Positions 18,781 to 26,602 of a DNA stretch of 64,000 nucleotides are shown here, piece by piece. Every line of letters starts with the position of its first letter. Position 1 is the stretch's first letter. The position numbers and the translations under genes were made by a program. The DNA is taken from the NCBI GenBank assembly GCA_027488375.1, contig JAIYBW010000001.1, positions 124,001 to 188,000 of the forward strand, in the 5' to 3' direction. The notes below the pieces were generated by a model. That model worked only from the letters and a program-made list of their open reading frames with translations, was not told where the DNA came from and ran no database searches. This DNA is from Pseudomonadota bacterium (GTDB lineage: Bacteria > Bdellovibrionota > Bacteriovoracia > Bacteriovoracales > Bacteriovoracaceae).

Positions 18781-19959
18781 ATGAGTCGTCTTGGTTTTTC
18801 ATTCATACTTTCTACTCTCTTAACTACCACTGCTATCGCCGAGATTAGAAGTTCTGCGGATGATGATGTGCTTGCAATCATCTCAAAGAAATTAAATCAA
18901 ATTGATAATCGTCTTCAGGATCATCGTATCTCTGTTTCTTCGGCCAAAATTGATTGGAAGGAGTGGGATCAATTTAAATCGGACCTCATCTTTACTGTCG
19001 CTCATGATCCTCACGGCCCAACTAGTAAGGAGGTTGACCTCGAACTCACTCCAACTCATCTTACACAAAAGCTCAAAGATTCTTGGCTGGCTCTCGAAAT
19101 TAGTGTGAGAGAGATTGAAATTCTTACGACTGATACAGAATGGGGAAATCTTCAAACAGAAATGACTCAGTTTTTTAAATTACGAGATCAGTTTCTTTAT
19201 CAGCCAGCTCGAGCGATGGTGAGATCTGGACTTCTTACTGATAAGCTTGAGAAAATAAAGCAAACAGCCTCTACGTTTTTTAAAAGGGGCAAAGAGAATG
19301 GAGAAGTCAGTGTTAAAGTGATTGATCCAAAGATTGTTGAGATGACTCATGAGTTAAAAAAACTTAATGATTCTATCCAGCAGCTTGATGAATTGAGAAA
19401 TCCACCTCCAGCTGAAGTGCCAACGATCTACCAGGCCAAATATTATCAAGAATTGTTTGTTTTTGGTTTTGCCCTCATAACCTCAGGTTGCCTCCTTACC
19501 TTCTCCTTTATGTGGTTAAAGCAAAAAATGGTTAAAAAGCCAGAAGCTCAGGCTCCAGTTCCACCAAAAAATACATTTAATTATTACGAGTGGCTCAAGC
19601 GACTTGAGTCCAATCTTCAAGCGCTTAAAAATCATGAAGAGAATACGAGTGAGCAGTATATTAATCTAAAGGCCATGGCCCATCAGTTAAACGAAGCTCG
19701 TAAAAATCTTAATCTGGCAGACAATCAGCAGGATTATTACACAAGTTTAGAGTGCTTAAACATGGCCGCACCAAAAATTGAAGAACACTTTGAAAAGGCC
19801 AATCTAAAAAAACATAGTGAAGCGACCAGAAGGATTATTTCTCAAATTGTTCAATTGTGTGACGCCATCGAAAATAAAAAAGAAATGAGTTTTGAAGATG
19901 AGAAACCGAGACTCAAGGTCATAAAGTTAGAACAAGTTCACCCATATAAAGTTGCTTAA
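18781..19959 (+). CDS. Exported/membrane protein with coiled-coil domains
   Basis: The 392-residue protein has a well-supported start (GGAGGTCATTTC before ATG) and a signal peptide ending near AIAEI. The helical region at residues 25-215 is presumably periplasmic. One transmembrane helix follows at about 226-246 (FVFGFALITSGCLLTFSFMW), then a cytoplasmic helical domain to 392. I do not recognise it; the layout fits an envelope scaffold or signalling protein. It stands alone with its own terminator. Confidence 0.6.
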   Translation: MSRLGFSFILSTLLTTTAIAEIRSSADDDVLAIISKKLNQIDNRLQDHRISVSSAKIDWKEWDQFKSDLIFTVAHDPHGPTSKEVDLELTPTHLTQKLKDSWLALEISVREIEILTTDTEWGNLQTEMTQFFKLRDQFLYQPARAMVRSGLLTDKLEKIKQTASTFFKRGKENGEVSVKVIDPKIVEMTHELKKLNDSIQQLDELRNPPPAEVPTIYQAKYYQELFVFGFALITSGCLLTFSFMWLKQKMVKKPEAQAPVPPKNTFNYYEWLKRLESNLQALKNHEENTSEQYINLKAMAHQLNEARKNLNLADNQQDYYTSLECLNMAAPKIEEHFEKANLKKHSEATRRIISQIVQLCDAIENKKEMSFEDEKPRLKVIKLEQVHPYKVA

Positions 19960-19964
19960 AATAA

Positions 19965-19990
19965 AAAAGCCCCGCATTCGCAGGGCTTTT
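19965..19990. terminator. Bidirectional terminator next to attL
   Basis: The GCCC/GGGC stem (19969-19972 and 19983-19986) is flanked by A6 on the left and TTTT on the right, so it works for the gene at 18781. On the minus strand it is a GCCC/GGGC stem followed by TTTTTT. It sits 15 bp from the left copy of the tRNA-Glu 3' end, so it was probably the tRNA-Glu terminator before the element inserted. Confidence 0.8.
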
Positions 19991-20000
19991 CTTTATAAAT

Positions 20001-20014
20001 TTGGTACTCCCAAG
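20001..20014 (+). other. attL core (left copy of tRNA-Glu 3' end)
   Basis: This is 14 bp identical to 29800-29813. The flank just left of it (ATAAAT plus a terminator) also resembles the flank of the right copy. To the right, element sequence continues with a TTTCGAACC segment reminiscent of a tRNA T-arm. Confidence 0.75.
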
Positions 20015-20223
20015 TATTGGAGTTTCGAACCGCTTGTACGGGATTTAAGTGTGATTCAATGCATTAAGGTGGGATAACTGGTTGGATGTTCCTTTCGACT
20101 TAAAAGGCCCTTATTTTTTGCGTAAAATGAACTAAGTTCATGAATTAGAAAGGAAAACTAAGCAACATCATGCACCATATGATGATTTTTAAGCTAGGTC
20201 TATTTCCTTAAGAATCTTGAAAA

Positions 20224-20496
20224 TCACTCCTCATTATACTTTGATTCCATAATCTCGCTTATTCGCGTCATTAGCAATAGAACGATAAAGCGGTTCTTGA
20301 CTCCTGCTTCTTCCCACTGATCTCTAGTCTGATAGCAATCGGGATTATTTTGAAGAAATTCATAATAAGCCTCCTGCTCTTCAAGTAGGCTTTGGTATAC
20401 TTCTTCAGGTATGTCATACCTTTCAGAATACTCATCAACTTTTTTTACAAGTTGTTCAAGTTCTTCTATTGGTATCACTCTTCCCTTGCTGTTCAT
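20224..20496 (-). CDS. Small acidic cytoplasmic protein of unknown function
   Basis: A 90-residue, Glu-rich, helical protein with no signal peptide, and the last gene of the element's leftward operon. Its ATG overlaps the stop of the upstream membrane-protein gene by 4 bp, so the two are coupled. Its acidic character and partner could suggest an accessory or immunity-type role, but nothing in the sequence proves it. Confidence 0.55.
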   Translation of the reverse strand: MNSKGRVIPIEELEQLVKKVDEYSERYDIPEEVYQSLLEEQEAYYEFLQNNPDCYQTRDQWEEAGVKNRFIVLLLMTRISEIMESKYNEE

Positions 20497-20978
20497 GATT
20501 GCGAGTCATTGTTGTTGCTTGCTAACTTCTTCAAGTCTATAAATTTTGCTGCAAAAAAAATAATTCCAATAGCCCAGCACCAACCAAGCTTTGTCTTTAT
20601 CATTGAGTTTGAGTTTCCTCCAAATATGGCAACATTAGCAAAAATGATTACAGTTAAAATTATTGGAAATATCAATGGTAAATTTTTTTTAAATGGTTCA
20701 TTGATAGCATTCTCAATTCTTGGAGCATACTTATAAAGAAGTACGGCGTATCCAAAATATATTCCAGGGTAGAGGACCGATGAAAACCAAATGCTTAATG
20801 GTAGGTTGTGGGGCTCAAATATGAAAAGGAATGATTCAAATGAGAATTCATTTGGTCTTGGAAATCCGAAATATCTATATAACTTTTTTGCATAATCAAC
20901 GTAATAAAGAAGAGGAAGAAGGCTGACGAATAGAGGTATTGATGTCTTAATTTTTACTTCATTGGGATTTTCTTTCAT
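20493..20978 (-). CDS. Small integral membrane protein
   Basis: The 161-residue protein has about four hydrophobic helices (around residues 12-27, 58-80, 97-116 and 132-148) and basic loops, with no enzyme motif. It sits in the element's lipoprotein operon, 47 bp downstream of one lipoprotein gene and overlapping the 90-residue gene by 4 bp. The function is unknown. Confidence 0.6.
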   Translation of the reverse strand: MKENPNEVKIKTSIPLFVSLLPLLYYVDYAKKLYRYFGFPRPNEFSFESFLFIFEPHNLPLSIWFSSVLYPGIYFGYAVLLYKYAPRIENAINEPFKKNLPLIFPIILTVIIFANVAIFGGNSNSMIKTKLGWCWAIGIIFFAAKFIDLKKLASNNNDSQS

Positions 20979-21025
20979 CTGTTTTCCTTGTTGGTAAATA
21001 TTTAATATGTTTTACAAATCCCAAA

Positions 21026-21397
21026 TTACGGCATTTCAGTGCCTGGTTCTGGTTGATAAAAGGCCCGTGGATATTTCTTTTTAAGCTCATGACAACTTTC
21101 AGGAACTCTAGAGTTCCATTCTGCCAAAAGATTTTTCTGAGCCTCATTTTTACATGGTATTATTGAGTAAGTGCAGTCTACACCAGGTGCCATCCTAATT
21201 AGTCTTTGTGCACATGAGGTTTCCATTTCATTGCACCATACTTGAGTAAAGTCAGGCTTAGTTTCTGAAATGACCTTTCTACAATTCTCAATTTTAACTT
21301 TTATGAAATTGTTACTTATTCTCTCTTTGAGTGAAGAGCAACCACTGAATAAAAGTAGAAACAAGTTCAGCATTAACGTTGTATTTAAGAATTTCAT
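21026..21397 (-). CDS. Small Cys-rich lipoprotein (element cargo)
   Basis: The 123-residue protein has a lipoprotein signal with lipobox FSGC (Cys20) and AAAGG before the ATG. The mature domain has several cysteines (CRKVI, WCNEMETSCAQRL, VDCTYSIIPC, ESCHELK), suggesting disulfides in the periplasm. It is spaced 9 bp from the next upstream lipoprotein gene. The family is unknown. Confidence 0.6.
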   Translation of the reverse strand: MKFLNTTLMLNLFLLLFSGCSSLKERISNNFIKVKIENCRKVISETKPDFTQVWCNEMETSCAQRLIRMAPGVDCTYSIIPCKNEAQKNLLAEWNSRVPESCHELKKKYPRAFYQPEPGTEMP

Positions 21398-21406
21398 GAA
21401 AGCCTT

Positions 21407-21697
21407 TTATTTATTTAAGAAAGGTCCACAATGATAATCATAGTCAAGTGTGATTCGGTTCTTACTTGAGCTGCTGAAACAGTCGAAGAATCGCTGACAT
21501 GTGGCTCCATTGTCTCTATCATAATTTGAAAAGCAATATGAGTGGTCCTTCCGAATACGTTCACACATAGGTAACTGACTATTTTCATGTTTTTGACAGT
21601 CTTTTATGCTTCGAGAATCTTGGGCGAATTCCATTTTTTTTGCAAAAGTAGAGCAGCCAGTTACGAATAAAATAAAAATGAGTCCAATTAAGTGCAT
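21407..21697 (-). CDS. Small Cys-rich lipoprotein (element cargo)
   Basis: The 96-residue protein starts at an ATG with AGGAG upstream and has lipobox VTGC (Cys15). The mature part has the cysteine pattern DCQKHENSQLPMCERI...YCFSNYD...TCQRFFDCF...HCGPF. It resembles the neighbouring 123-residue lipoprotein in style (short, Cys-rich) but not in obvious sequence. The 9-bp gaps on both sides show operon organisation. Confidence 0.6.
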   Translation of the reverse strand: MHLIGLIFILFVTGCSTFAKKMEFAQDSRSIKDCQKHENSQLPMCERIRKDHSYCFSNYDRDNGATCQRFFDCFSSSSKNRITLDYDYHCGPFLNK

Positions 21698-21706
21698 GTA
21701 ATTCTC

Positions 21707-22486
21707 CTAATTTTGAGTTGAAATCTCTTGTTTTAATTTAAAATAAAATTGATCAGTACTTCCATTCCATACGTTGGGTAGTCTAAAGCAGTAAAAGGAG
21801 TCGTAATCTATTGGGCTTGTATTTGAAGATCCTGCCAAGAAAGGACACTTTATTCTGGGCCTTAATCTAACAGAAATTGCTTCTTTCCCATTAAATATGA
21901 AGGGTACAATGTACCACCCTATGATTGGGATTAATTGAAGAGATTTTTCCAAACGTGCAGTTTGATCTTTGCAGCGTGCAACTTCGAAAGCATCATGTGG
22001 AATTATTACGTGACGAAGATCTTTTGACTCCGCTTTCTCCATGAACTCACTTTTATTTTCATTAAATTTTTCAATAGAGTAGTCTTCGATATGAGCATAA
22101 CGTCTAACAAAAAATGAATAAAAAGTTTTGGCCGTATAAGAATGATCATACCCAAGTTCTTGGAATCTGCTTTTGGTATCCCAGTGTATTTGTAGTTGCT
22201 CTTCTAGGTGTGCAGCTGATTCATCATATAGAGTGTAAATAATTCTTTCATCTGTATTTTCAAAGCAGTGATCATCCTGGTTTCTGTCTTTGTTACTAAT
22301 TACAGAGTCGAAATTTCCAGCATCCTCTCGAAGCATTTTAGATTTTAGTGAGTTTTGATAAATTTCACTGGTGTCTCTTCCCGCATTAAAGAAATAAGGA
22401 TCAATTTTTCCTTTATTACGTCCAACAAGTCTTGAGCTACAAGAGGTAAGGATAAAGATTCCGATTATTAAGCATAAATTGTTCAT
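21707..22486 (-). CDS. Lipoprotein of unknown function (element cargo)
   Basis: The 259-residue protein has lipobox LTSC (Cys16). The mature domain is mixed alpha/beta with a hydrophobic segment near residues 185-200 (LIPIIGWYIVPFIF) followed by a cysteine pair (KCPFLAG and FYCFRLP). No known family. A strong hairpin lies just upstream of its ATG, separating it from the preceding lipoprotein gene. Confidence 0.58.
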   Translation of the reverse strand: MNNLCLIIGIFILTSCSSRLVGRNKGKIDPYFFNAGRDTSEIYQNSLKSKMLREDAGNFDSVISNKDRNQDDHCFENTDERIIYTLYDESAAHLEEQLQIHWDTKSRFQELGYDHSYTAKTFYSFFVRRYAHIEDYSIEKFNENKSEFMEKAESKDLRHVIIPHDAFEVARCKDQTARLEKSLQLIPIIGWYIVPFIFNGKEAISVRLRPRIKCPFLAGSSNTSPIDYDSFYCFRLPNVWNGSTDQFYFKLKQEISTQN

Positions 22487-22494
22487 AAAATATT

Positions 22495-22518
22495 AAGGGT
22501 GAGAATCAACTCACCCTT
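22495..22518 (-). terminator. Intercistronic hairpin, possible partial terminator
   Basis: A perfect 9-bp inverted repeat (AAGGGTGAG / CTCACCCTT, 6-nt loop) lies between the stop of the 215-residue lipoprotein and the next ATG. On the minus strand it is followed by AATATTTTATG, which is T-rich but not a clean T run, so it may attenuate rather than end transcription. Confidence 0.5.
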
Positions 22519-22538
22519 TAAATTCATAGCCTAATAGT

Positions 22539-23186
22539 TTAGTTACCATTACTTGTGCTAGAGAGTTGGGTTCCTTGAGTGTTACCCAGAATCTCTTTCA
22601 TCATTTCTTCTTTTACTTTTTTCTGGAGATCCCCTTGTTCAGAAATTCCATATTTCTTAGAAAGAGTAAATTTAAACGCTTTATCCAGGTTTGCTAGTGG
22701 AACTCTAACAATCACTCTGCATTCAGTGACATATGAATATTTTAGATCCATGTTTGGATTTGCCGTTTTTACACATTGAGTGTCTGAAAATTGTGTTTTC
22801 ATTCCTGTTAAAGCTTTAACCTCAGTCACAGAATAGCTATTGATGTCGACAGATTCATCTCCTGTAACGGTTGAAATTGCCCTTTGAACAATCTTTTTAT
22901 ATTCAGTTGGTGCAGATGTAAGAAGCCTTCCTGTCGCATCGGTTTCTGCGAAAACTTTCATGGTTTCTTCTTTCATGTTGTTTGAATCTTTTTTTGAACC
23001 AATCGCAACAAGCTCATCTCCGATTATTCCATCTTTGGAGAATTTCTCATCCCAATCTTTTCCAATTACAATTGGGCCCTTAGACATATGGCCAATTACT
23101 GCATCAGTACCTTGATCTCCTGTTTTTTGTGGTGAAGCACATGATGCAAGTCCTAGGATTGAAATAGTTAAAATTATGTTTCGCAT
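22539..23186 (-). CDS. Lipoprotein of unknown function (element cargo)
   Basis: The 215-residue protein starts at an ATG with AGGGGGATTC upstream and has lipobox LASC (Cys16). The mature domain has an EYKKIVQRAIST...YSVTEVKALTGM segment and a C-terminal VIVRVPLANLDKAF strand region, vaguely like LPP20/LPOB-type envelope proteins. It is the first cargo gene after the XRE repressor (31-bp gap), so the repressor may control it. Confidence 0.6.
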   Translation of the reverse strand: MRNIILTISILGLASCASPQKTGDQGTDAVIGHMSKGPIVIGKDWDEKFSKDGIIGDELVAIGSKKDSNNMKEETMKVFAETDATGRLLTSAPTEYKKIVQRAISTVTGDESVDINSYSVTEVKALTGMKTQFSDTQCVKTANPNMDLKYSYVTECRVIVRVPLANLDKAFKFTLSKKYGISEQGDLQKKVKEEMMKEILGNTQGTQLSSTSNGN

Positions 23187-23217
23187 GAATCCCCCTGTTT
23201 AAAAGAATGAGATTAAA

Positions 23218-23514
23218 TTAATCCTCATCCTGATCTTTTTTCGTTAATTTTGTTATTTGTATTTTGTAATGTCCCGTATGGATAAGGACTTCCGAGAATA
23301 TGTCTTCAACAGATACTTTTGGTTTCCTGTTAAATACTAATTCATCTAAAGTCATGTTAAAAATATTACAGAGTTTATCAAGCTCGTAGACTGATGGTTT
23401 GGTCCCAGAGGTCCAACTTTGAATAGTCGTTCTGCTAATTCCAGTTTTTTTTGCAAGATCTGTTACTGACATATTGTGTTCTTTCAAAAGAACTTTAAGT
23501 CTTTTATCAAACAT
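23218..23514 (-). CDS. XRE-family repressor-like regulator of the element
   Basis: Residues 1-60 of this 98-residue protein form a CI/Cro-type HTH: LLKEHNMSVTDLAKKTGISRTTIQSWTSGTKPSVYELDKLCNIF. The C-terminal 35 residues are variable. The start has GGAG 4 nt upstream. It heads the leftward cargo operon, and a 10-bp perfect palindrome TTGTCGACAA at 23600-23609 lies in its upstream region as a candidate operator. Confidence 0.8.
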   Translation of the reverse strand: MFDKRLKVLLKEHNMSVTDLAKKTGISRTTIQSWTSGTKPSVYELDKLCNIFNMTLDELVFNRKPKVSVEDIFSEVLIHTGHYKIQITKLTKKDQDED

Positions 23515-23599
23515 AGAACTCCGTAAGTGATAGATCTTTATCGGTTGAAACGAGGTTTCCCAAACTTAATGTTATCTTCTCGTCTTTTGTGACGAGATG

Positions 23600-23609
23600 T
23601 TGTCGACAA
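23600..23609. promoter_or_regulatory. Palindrome upstream of the XRE gene, candidate operator
   Basis: A perfect 10-bp palindrome TTGTCGACAA lies in the 160-bp gap between the resolvase stop and the XRE start. Its position suits autoregulation by the repressor; there is no other support. Confidence 0.3.
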
Positions 23610-23660
23610 GCTATGGTTAATGGCAAAACTTCGTCTTCTTATAATGATTTTTTGTTTTTT

Positions 23661-23731
23661 GATTCGAAAAGAATTCATTTTGAATCATCTAGTTCTGATT
23701 CGAAATGGTTTTTGCTTTTTTGTTTCGAATC
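23661..23731. repeat. Cluster of GATTCGAAA inverted repeats at the resolvase 3' end
   Basis: A 26-bp imperfect dyad (23661-23686, 11 of 13 base pairs symmetric) with an EcoRI-like centre, and a perfect 9-bp inverted pair GATTCGAAA / TTTCGAATC (23697-23705 and 23723-23731). They overlap the last codons of the small serine recombinase. The size and shape of the 26-bp dyad match crossover sites of small serine recombinases, but this is only an inference. Confidence 0.45.
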
Positions 23732-24304
23732 ATGCTTCTTAAGAGTTCTGGCGACAGTTGCCTGACCGATATTAAGCATCTTCGCAATTTCCCTTTGATT
23801 GTAACCTTCATGATGAAGGGTCATAATCAACTCAGGTTTAATGGTTGAAGGGCGTCCTATGCGTTTCCCTTTAGCTTTAGCTGATAACATACCATTCTTG
23901 ACTCGTTCAGAGACTAGGTCACGCTCTAGGGTTGCAATAGCACTAATAATCGTAAATAGGGCCTTACCGATGGCAGAGCTGGTATCTACTTGCTCACTCA
24001 GGCTGACAAATTCTACATTTAAAAGCCGAAATTCTTCTAACGCACTTAAAAGCTGAGTTGTTGATCTTGCAAATCTACTGAATGAATACACCACAACACG
24101 CTTTATTTTCCCTGATCGCACTTCGTTCATCATCTTGTCGAGACTAGGACGACTTACCTTGGTCCCAGATACGGCAAAGTCTTCATACAGAACATAATCT
24201 GTAATAGATTTTGTCTCGCACCAGTTTTTAAGGGCCATCCTCTGGCTCTCTAACCCAGTTTGTTGAAACCCAGTGCTTACTCTTCCATACAAAGCGGTAG
24301 TCAT
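23675..24304 (-). CDS. Small serine recombinase (resolvase/invertase)
   Basis: ATG 24304 has AAGGAG 6 nt upstream and the protein begins MTTALYGRVST, so the longer frame to 24400 is rejected; it is 209 residues. The catalytic Ser is S10 (YGRVST), followed by EDFAVSGTKVSRPSLDKMM, VVYSFSRFARS and AIGKALFTIISAIATLERDLVSERVK, all standard for Tn3-type resolvases and DNA invertases. The C-terminal HTH is GYNQREIAKMLNIGQATVARTLKK. It may resolve multimers of the excised circle or invert DNA; it is distinct from the integrase at the right end. Confidence 0.92.
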   Translation of the reverse strand: MTTALYGRVSTGFQQTGLESQRMALKNWCETKSITDYVLYEDFAVSGTKVSRPSLDKMMNEVRSGKIKRVVVYSFSRFARSTTQLLSALEEFRLLNVEFVSLSEQVDTSSAIGKALFTIISAIATLERDLVSERVKNGMLSAKAKGKRIGRPSTIKPELIMTLHHEGYNQREIAKMLNIGQATVARTLKKHDSKQKSKNHFESELDDSK

Positions 24305-24407
24305 AATTGCTCCTTTTGTTAAAAAGAATTGGGATGAGCCGTTAGGACATAGCTCATCCCTTTGAACTGTTAAGTTCAATTCGTTAGTAATGGTTTTCAT
24401 GAATTTT

Positions 24408-24459
24408 GCGTTAGCTCTCTAGTGGTTCTTTGGTTACAAAGAGGAAGAGCGTTAGCTCT
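24408..24459. repeat. 11-bp direct repeat upstream of the resolvase gene
   Basis: GCGTTAGCTCT occurs at 24408-24418 and 24449-24459 (41-bp period), with the small inverted repeat CTTTG/CAAAG between. It lies just upstream of the resolvase start, where res sites of Tn3-type systems are found. Confidence 0.4.
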
Positions 24460-24471
24460 GACTCCTGTGAG

Positions 24472-25791
24472 CTATGCAGATTTGCCAGACTTGGCAGAAC
24501 GGAGACGGAGTAGGCGATCTTTCAATTGGAAGTAGTATTCTTTTCTATCAGGTAAAATGCGAATACCTAAGTTTGACCAGAGGACAGAGAAAATTTCTTC
24601 TAGAACAGTTAGGTTGAGAAGGTGAACTTCCACTAGCTCTCCACGATTTATCTTTTGGAGTATGGAGAGTGCAATAGAATTGCGATCTTTGAGCATCTGA
24701 ACCTTGTATTTTGTAACAAGTGACCTCACCTGGATATAAACAGTGGCGTTATTGATTCTTTCATTACATTTTTCAGCAAGATAAAGAATGTCCTCCAGTA
24801 CAGTTGGTTTTAAAGTGTAAAGGGTCTTCAGTAGGTCTTTCCCTGAATTGATCCCAATAATAAATTCACGTGCCTCTTTGTAACGGTCAAGAAACTCGTT
24901 TTGTTTCTTAACAAAAAGAGTTTCCTTTTTTGAAAAATGTAAAAGGTTTATTTTCTCCAGTTCTTCCTCCTGTATCTCCTCTAATCTGGCCTGAGTTAAT
25001 TCCCAATGTCCGATAGTAGAACGGCTAACATTTGGCTGAATTCCATAGAGTATTCCATCTTGGATTTCTTTATTGATCCAGTCGTAAATGCTGTCCTCCG
25101 ATTCACAATCTTCCATAGAAGGAGTTGCCAATAATATCTGGTAATTTCCTTCCAGTAGCGGAATGAATTCTTTTGCTTCTTTAGGCCGATAGATCTTTGA
25201 GCCAATTAAGGATTCAAGACTTGGGCTGTAAATGACCATGCGTAATGTATCATTTAGAAAATATCCTTTGGTTTCGGCCATGGCATACAGCCTTTCAGGA
25301 TGGAAAAGATCATCAAATTCAAAGATGATTTTTGATCCAATACTCCGCCAGTTCTCTTTGAAATTTCCCTGAGAATCAAAAGTGGCTCCTTTGTATTGTT
25401 GAACAAAAGCTGTGACCCATTCAACCTCATTAGACTCTTCTACTATTGAATAAACATTCGGATTACTGAAGTAAGCTTGGGCCACAAGCTCAAGCTGATC
25501 CACGTTGTCTACATTTGGTGAGCCTTCATCTAATTGCTCCTGTTCATAGCGTTCTCTTGATTGAATATCTTTTTCTGAATCAAGGTTGTAAATAAAGCGA
25601 TCTTCCATTACCTCAAATGAGTCATCTGGTTTAAAGCCAAATTCTTCCTCAAGAATTTCAGCTAAAAGATTTAATAATTGGTCATTTTCTTCTGTGTGAT
25701 CTGTGCAGTCTGTGTCTTGATTTAAATCCTCCGCAGTTAAATCAAGGTTAAGTTGAACATCAGAAACTAGAGATTGATTCTTGAAAGACAT
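24472..25791 (-). CDS. Unrecognised 439-residue protein of the element
   Basis: The start is ATG 25791, with GGAGG 5 nt upstream; the frame extends to 25803 without support. The first 110 residues are very acidic (long runs of D, E and N). The rest is helical with Leu-rich segments and a basic C-terminus (LRLRSAKSGKSA). No motif that I recognise: no Walker A, no HTH clear enough to call, and no membrane segment. It is transcribed divergently from the replication genes, with its own promoter-like sequence. A DNA- or replication-linked role is possible from context only. Confidence 0.62.
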   Translation of the reverse strand: MSFKNQSLVSDVQLNLDLTAEDLNQDTDCTDHTEENDQLLNLLAEILEEEFGFKPDDSFEVMEDRFIYNLDSEKDIQSRERYEQEQLDEGSPNVDNVDQLELVAQAYFSNPNVYSIVEESNEVEWVTAFVQQYKGATFDSQGNFKENWRSIGSKIIFEFDDLFHPERLYAMAETKGYFLNDTLRMVIYSPSLESLIGSKIYRPKEAKEFIPLLEGNYQILLATPSMEDCESEDSIYDWINKEIQDGILYGIQPNVSRSTIGHWELTQARLEEIQEEELEKINLLHFSKKETLFVKKQNEFLDRYKEAREFIIGINSGKDLLKTLYTLKPTVLEDILYLAEKCNERINNATVYIQVRSLVTKYKVQMLKDRNSIALSILQKINRGELVEVHLLNLTVLEEIFSVLWSNLGIRILPDRKEYYFQLKDRLLRLRSAKSGKSA

Positions 25792-26267
25792 AGAGACCTC
25801 CATTTGTTTGATGAAACCCTCTGGATTTAACCCCCACTACCTCGAATGAAAGGTGGTAATGGAGACAGCTTCCAGATTCGTCACCTAGGTCCAGTCTCAA
25901 GAATTTTTTGGGATGATTGGCCTTTTATGGCCGACAAGAAAATTAAAATTTCAAAAAAAATAACAATTCTATTTTATCACACCAATATTTGTTTTGTCAG
26001 AGGAGGCAATGTAAAAAATACACGTTTGTCATGAAAAGGATTACTTCATCTAAAAAAAAATTGATGTAAGAGACTTACTCTTGACACATCACATGTTGAT
26101 AAGGGTCGAGCGAAGCGAGGGGATTATTTTTTTTTGCGATTTCATTTTTTGTAATTTGTAAGACTTTTTTTTGAAAATAAACCTACTTCCATTTTAGTTT
26201 TTTCAAACTTACAAGGCTGCTCATAAGTGCAACTGGAAATCTATTTTCCAATACCAAGGAGTTAAAT
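25792..26267. other. Divergent intergenic region, candidate replication origin
   Basis: These 476 bp lie between the divergent left and right arms and just upstream of the SSB-helicase genes. They are very AT-rich, with A and T runs, a TTGACA at 26081 without a good -10, and one GC-rich island (about 26104-26122, GTCGAGCGAAGCGAGGGG). I saw no clear iterons. This is where an element origin would be expected; a short open frame at 25846-26034 lacks support. Confidence 0.35.
25971..26000 (-). promoter_or_regulatory. Sigma70-like promoter for the 439-residue gene
   Basis: On the minus strand, CTGACA (25995-26000), an 18-bp spacer and TAAAAT (25971-25976) give near-consensus -35/-10 boxes. They leave a leader of about 170 nt before ATG 25791. 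Confidence 0.45.
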
Positions 26268-26600
26268 ATGCACTATGAGTTTTGTTCTGTTACTACTGTC
26301 GGCACCTTGATTAGAGAGCCACGAAAAGCCATCGGTTACAACAACGCAGTCTGTTTAAATGGGACTCTTGCTATTAAGAGATTCTATACAGATTTGGAGA
26401 ATGTTGCTCAATCAACTACGACTTTTATTGATTGGAGTTATTGGTGTGAAGCAAGCGAGGCCGAATCGCTTAAGCTGATGCAGGGTGAGCATTTAAAAAT
26501 AGATGCAGACTTACACTTAGACACTTGGAAATCTCAAGCAGGTGAAAAAAGATACAAGCATGTACTAAAAGTAAAAAAACTTGAAAAACTTGGAATATAA
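26268..26600 (+). CDS. SSB-like single-strand DNA-binding (OB-fold) protein
   Basis: The 110-residue protein starts at an ATG with AAGGAG upstream. The pattern GTLIREPR, a TTFIDWSYWCEASEAESLKLMQGEHLKI segment and DTWKSQAGEKRYKHVLKVKKLEKL follows the strand order of bacterial SSB (an OB-fold ending after strand 5). It lacks the acidic C-terminal tip of host SSB that recruits repair proteins. Next comes the SF3 helicase after 2 bp, so both form the replication module. Confidence 0.7.
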   Translation: MHYEFCSVTTVGTLIREPRKAIGYNNAVCLNGTLAIKRFYTDLENVAQSTTTFIDWSYWCEASEAESLKLMQGEHLKIDADLHLDTWKSQAGEKRYKHVLKVKKLEKLGI

Positions 26601-26602
26601 AA

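Noticed and set aside
25846-26034. Plus-strand 62-codon frame in the element
   Set aside because: No ribosome site and odd composition; it lies in a divergent promoter region.
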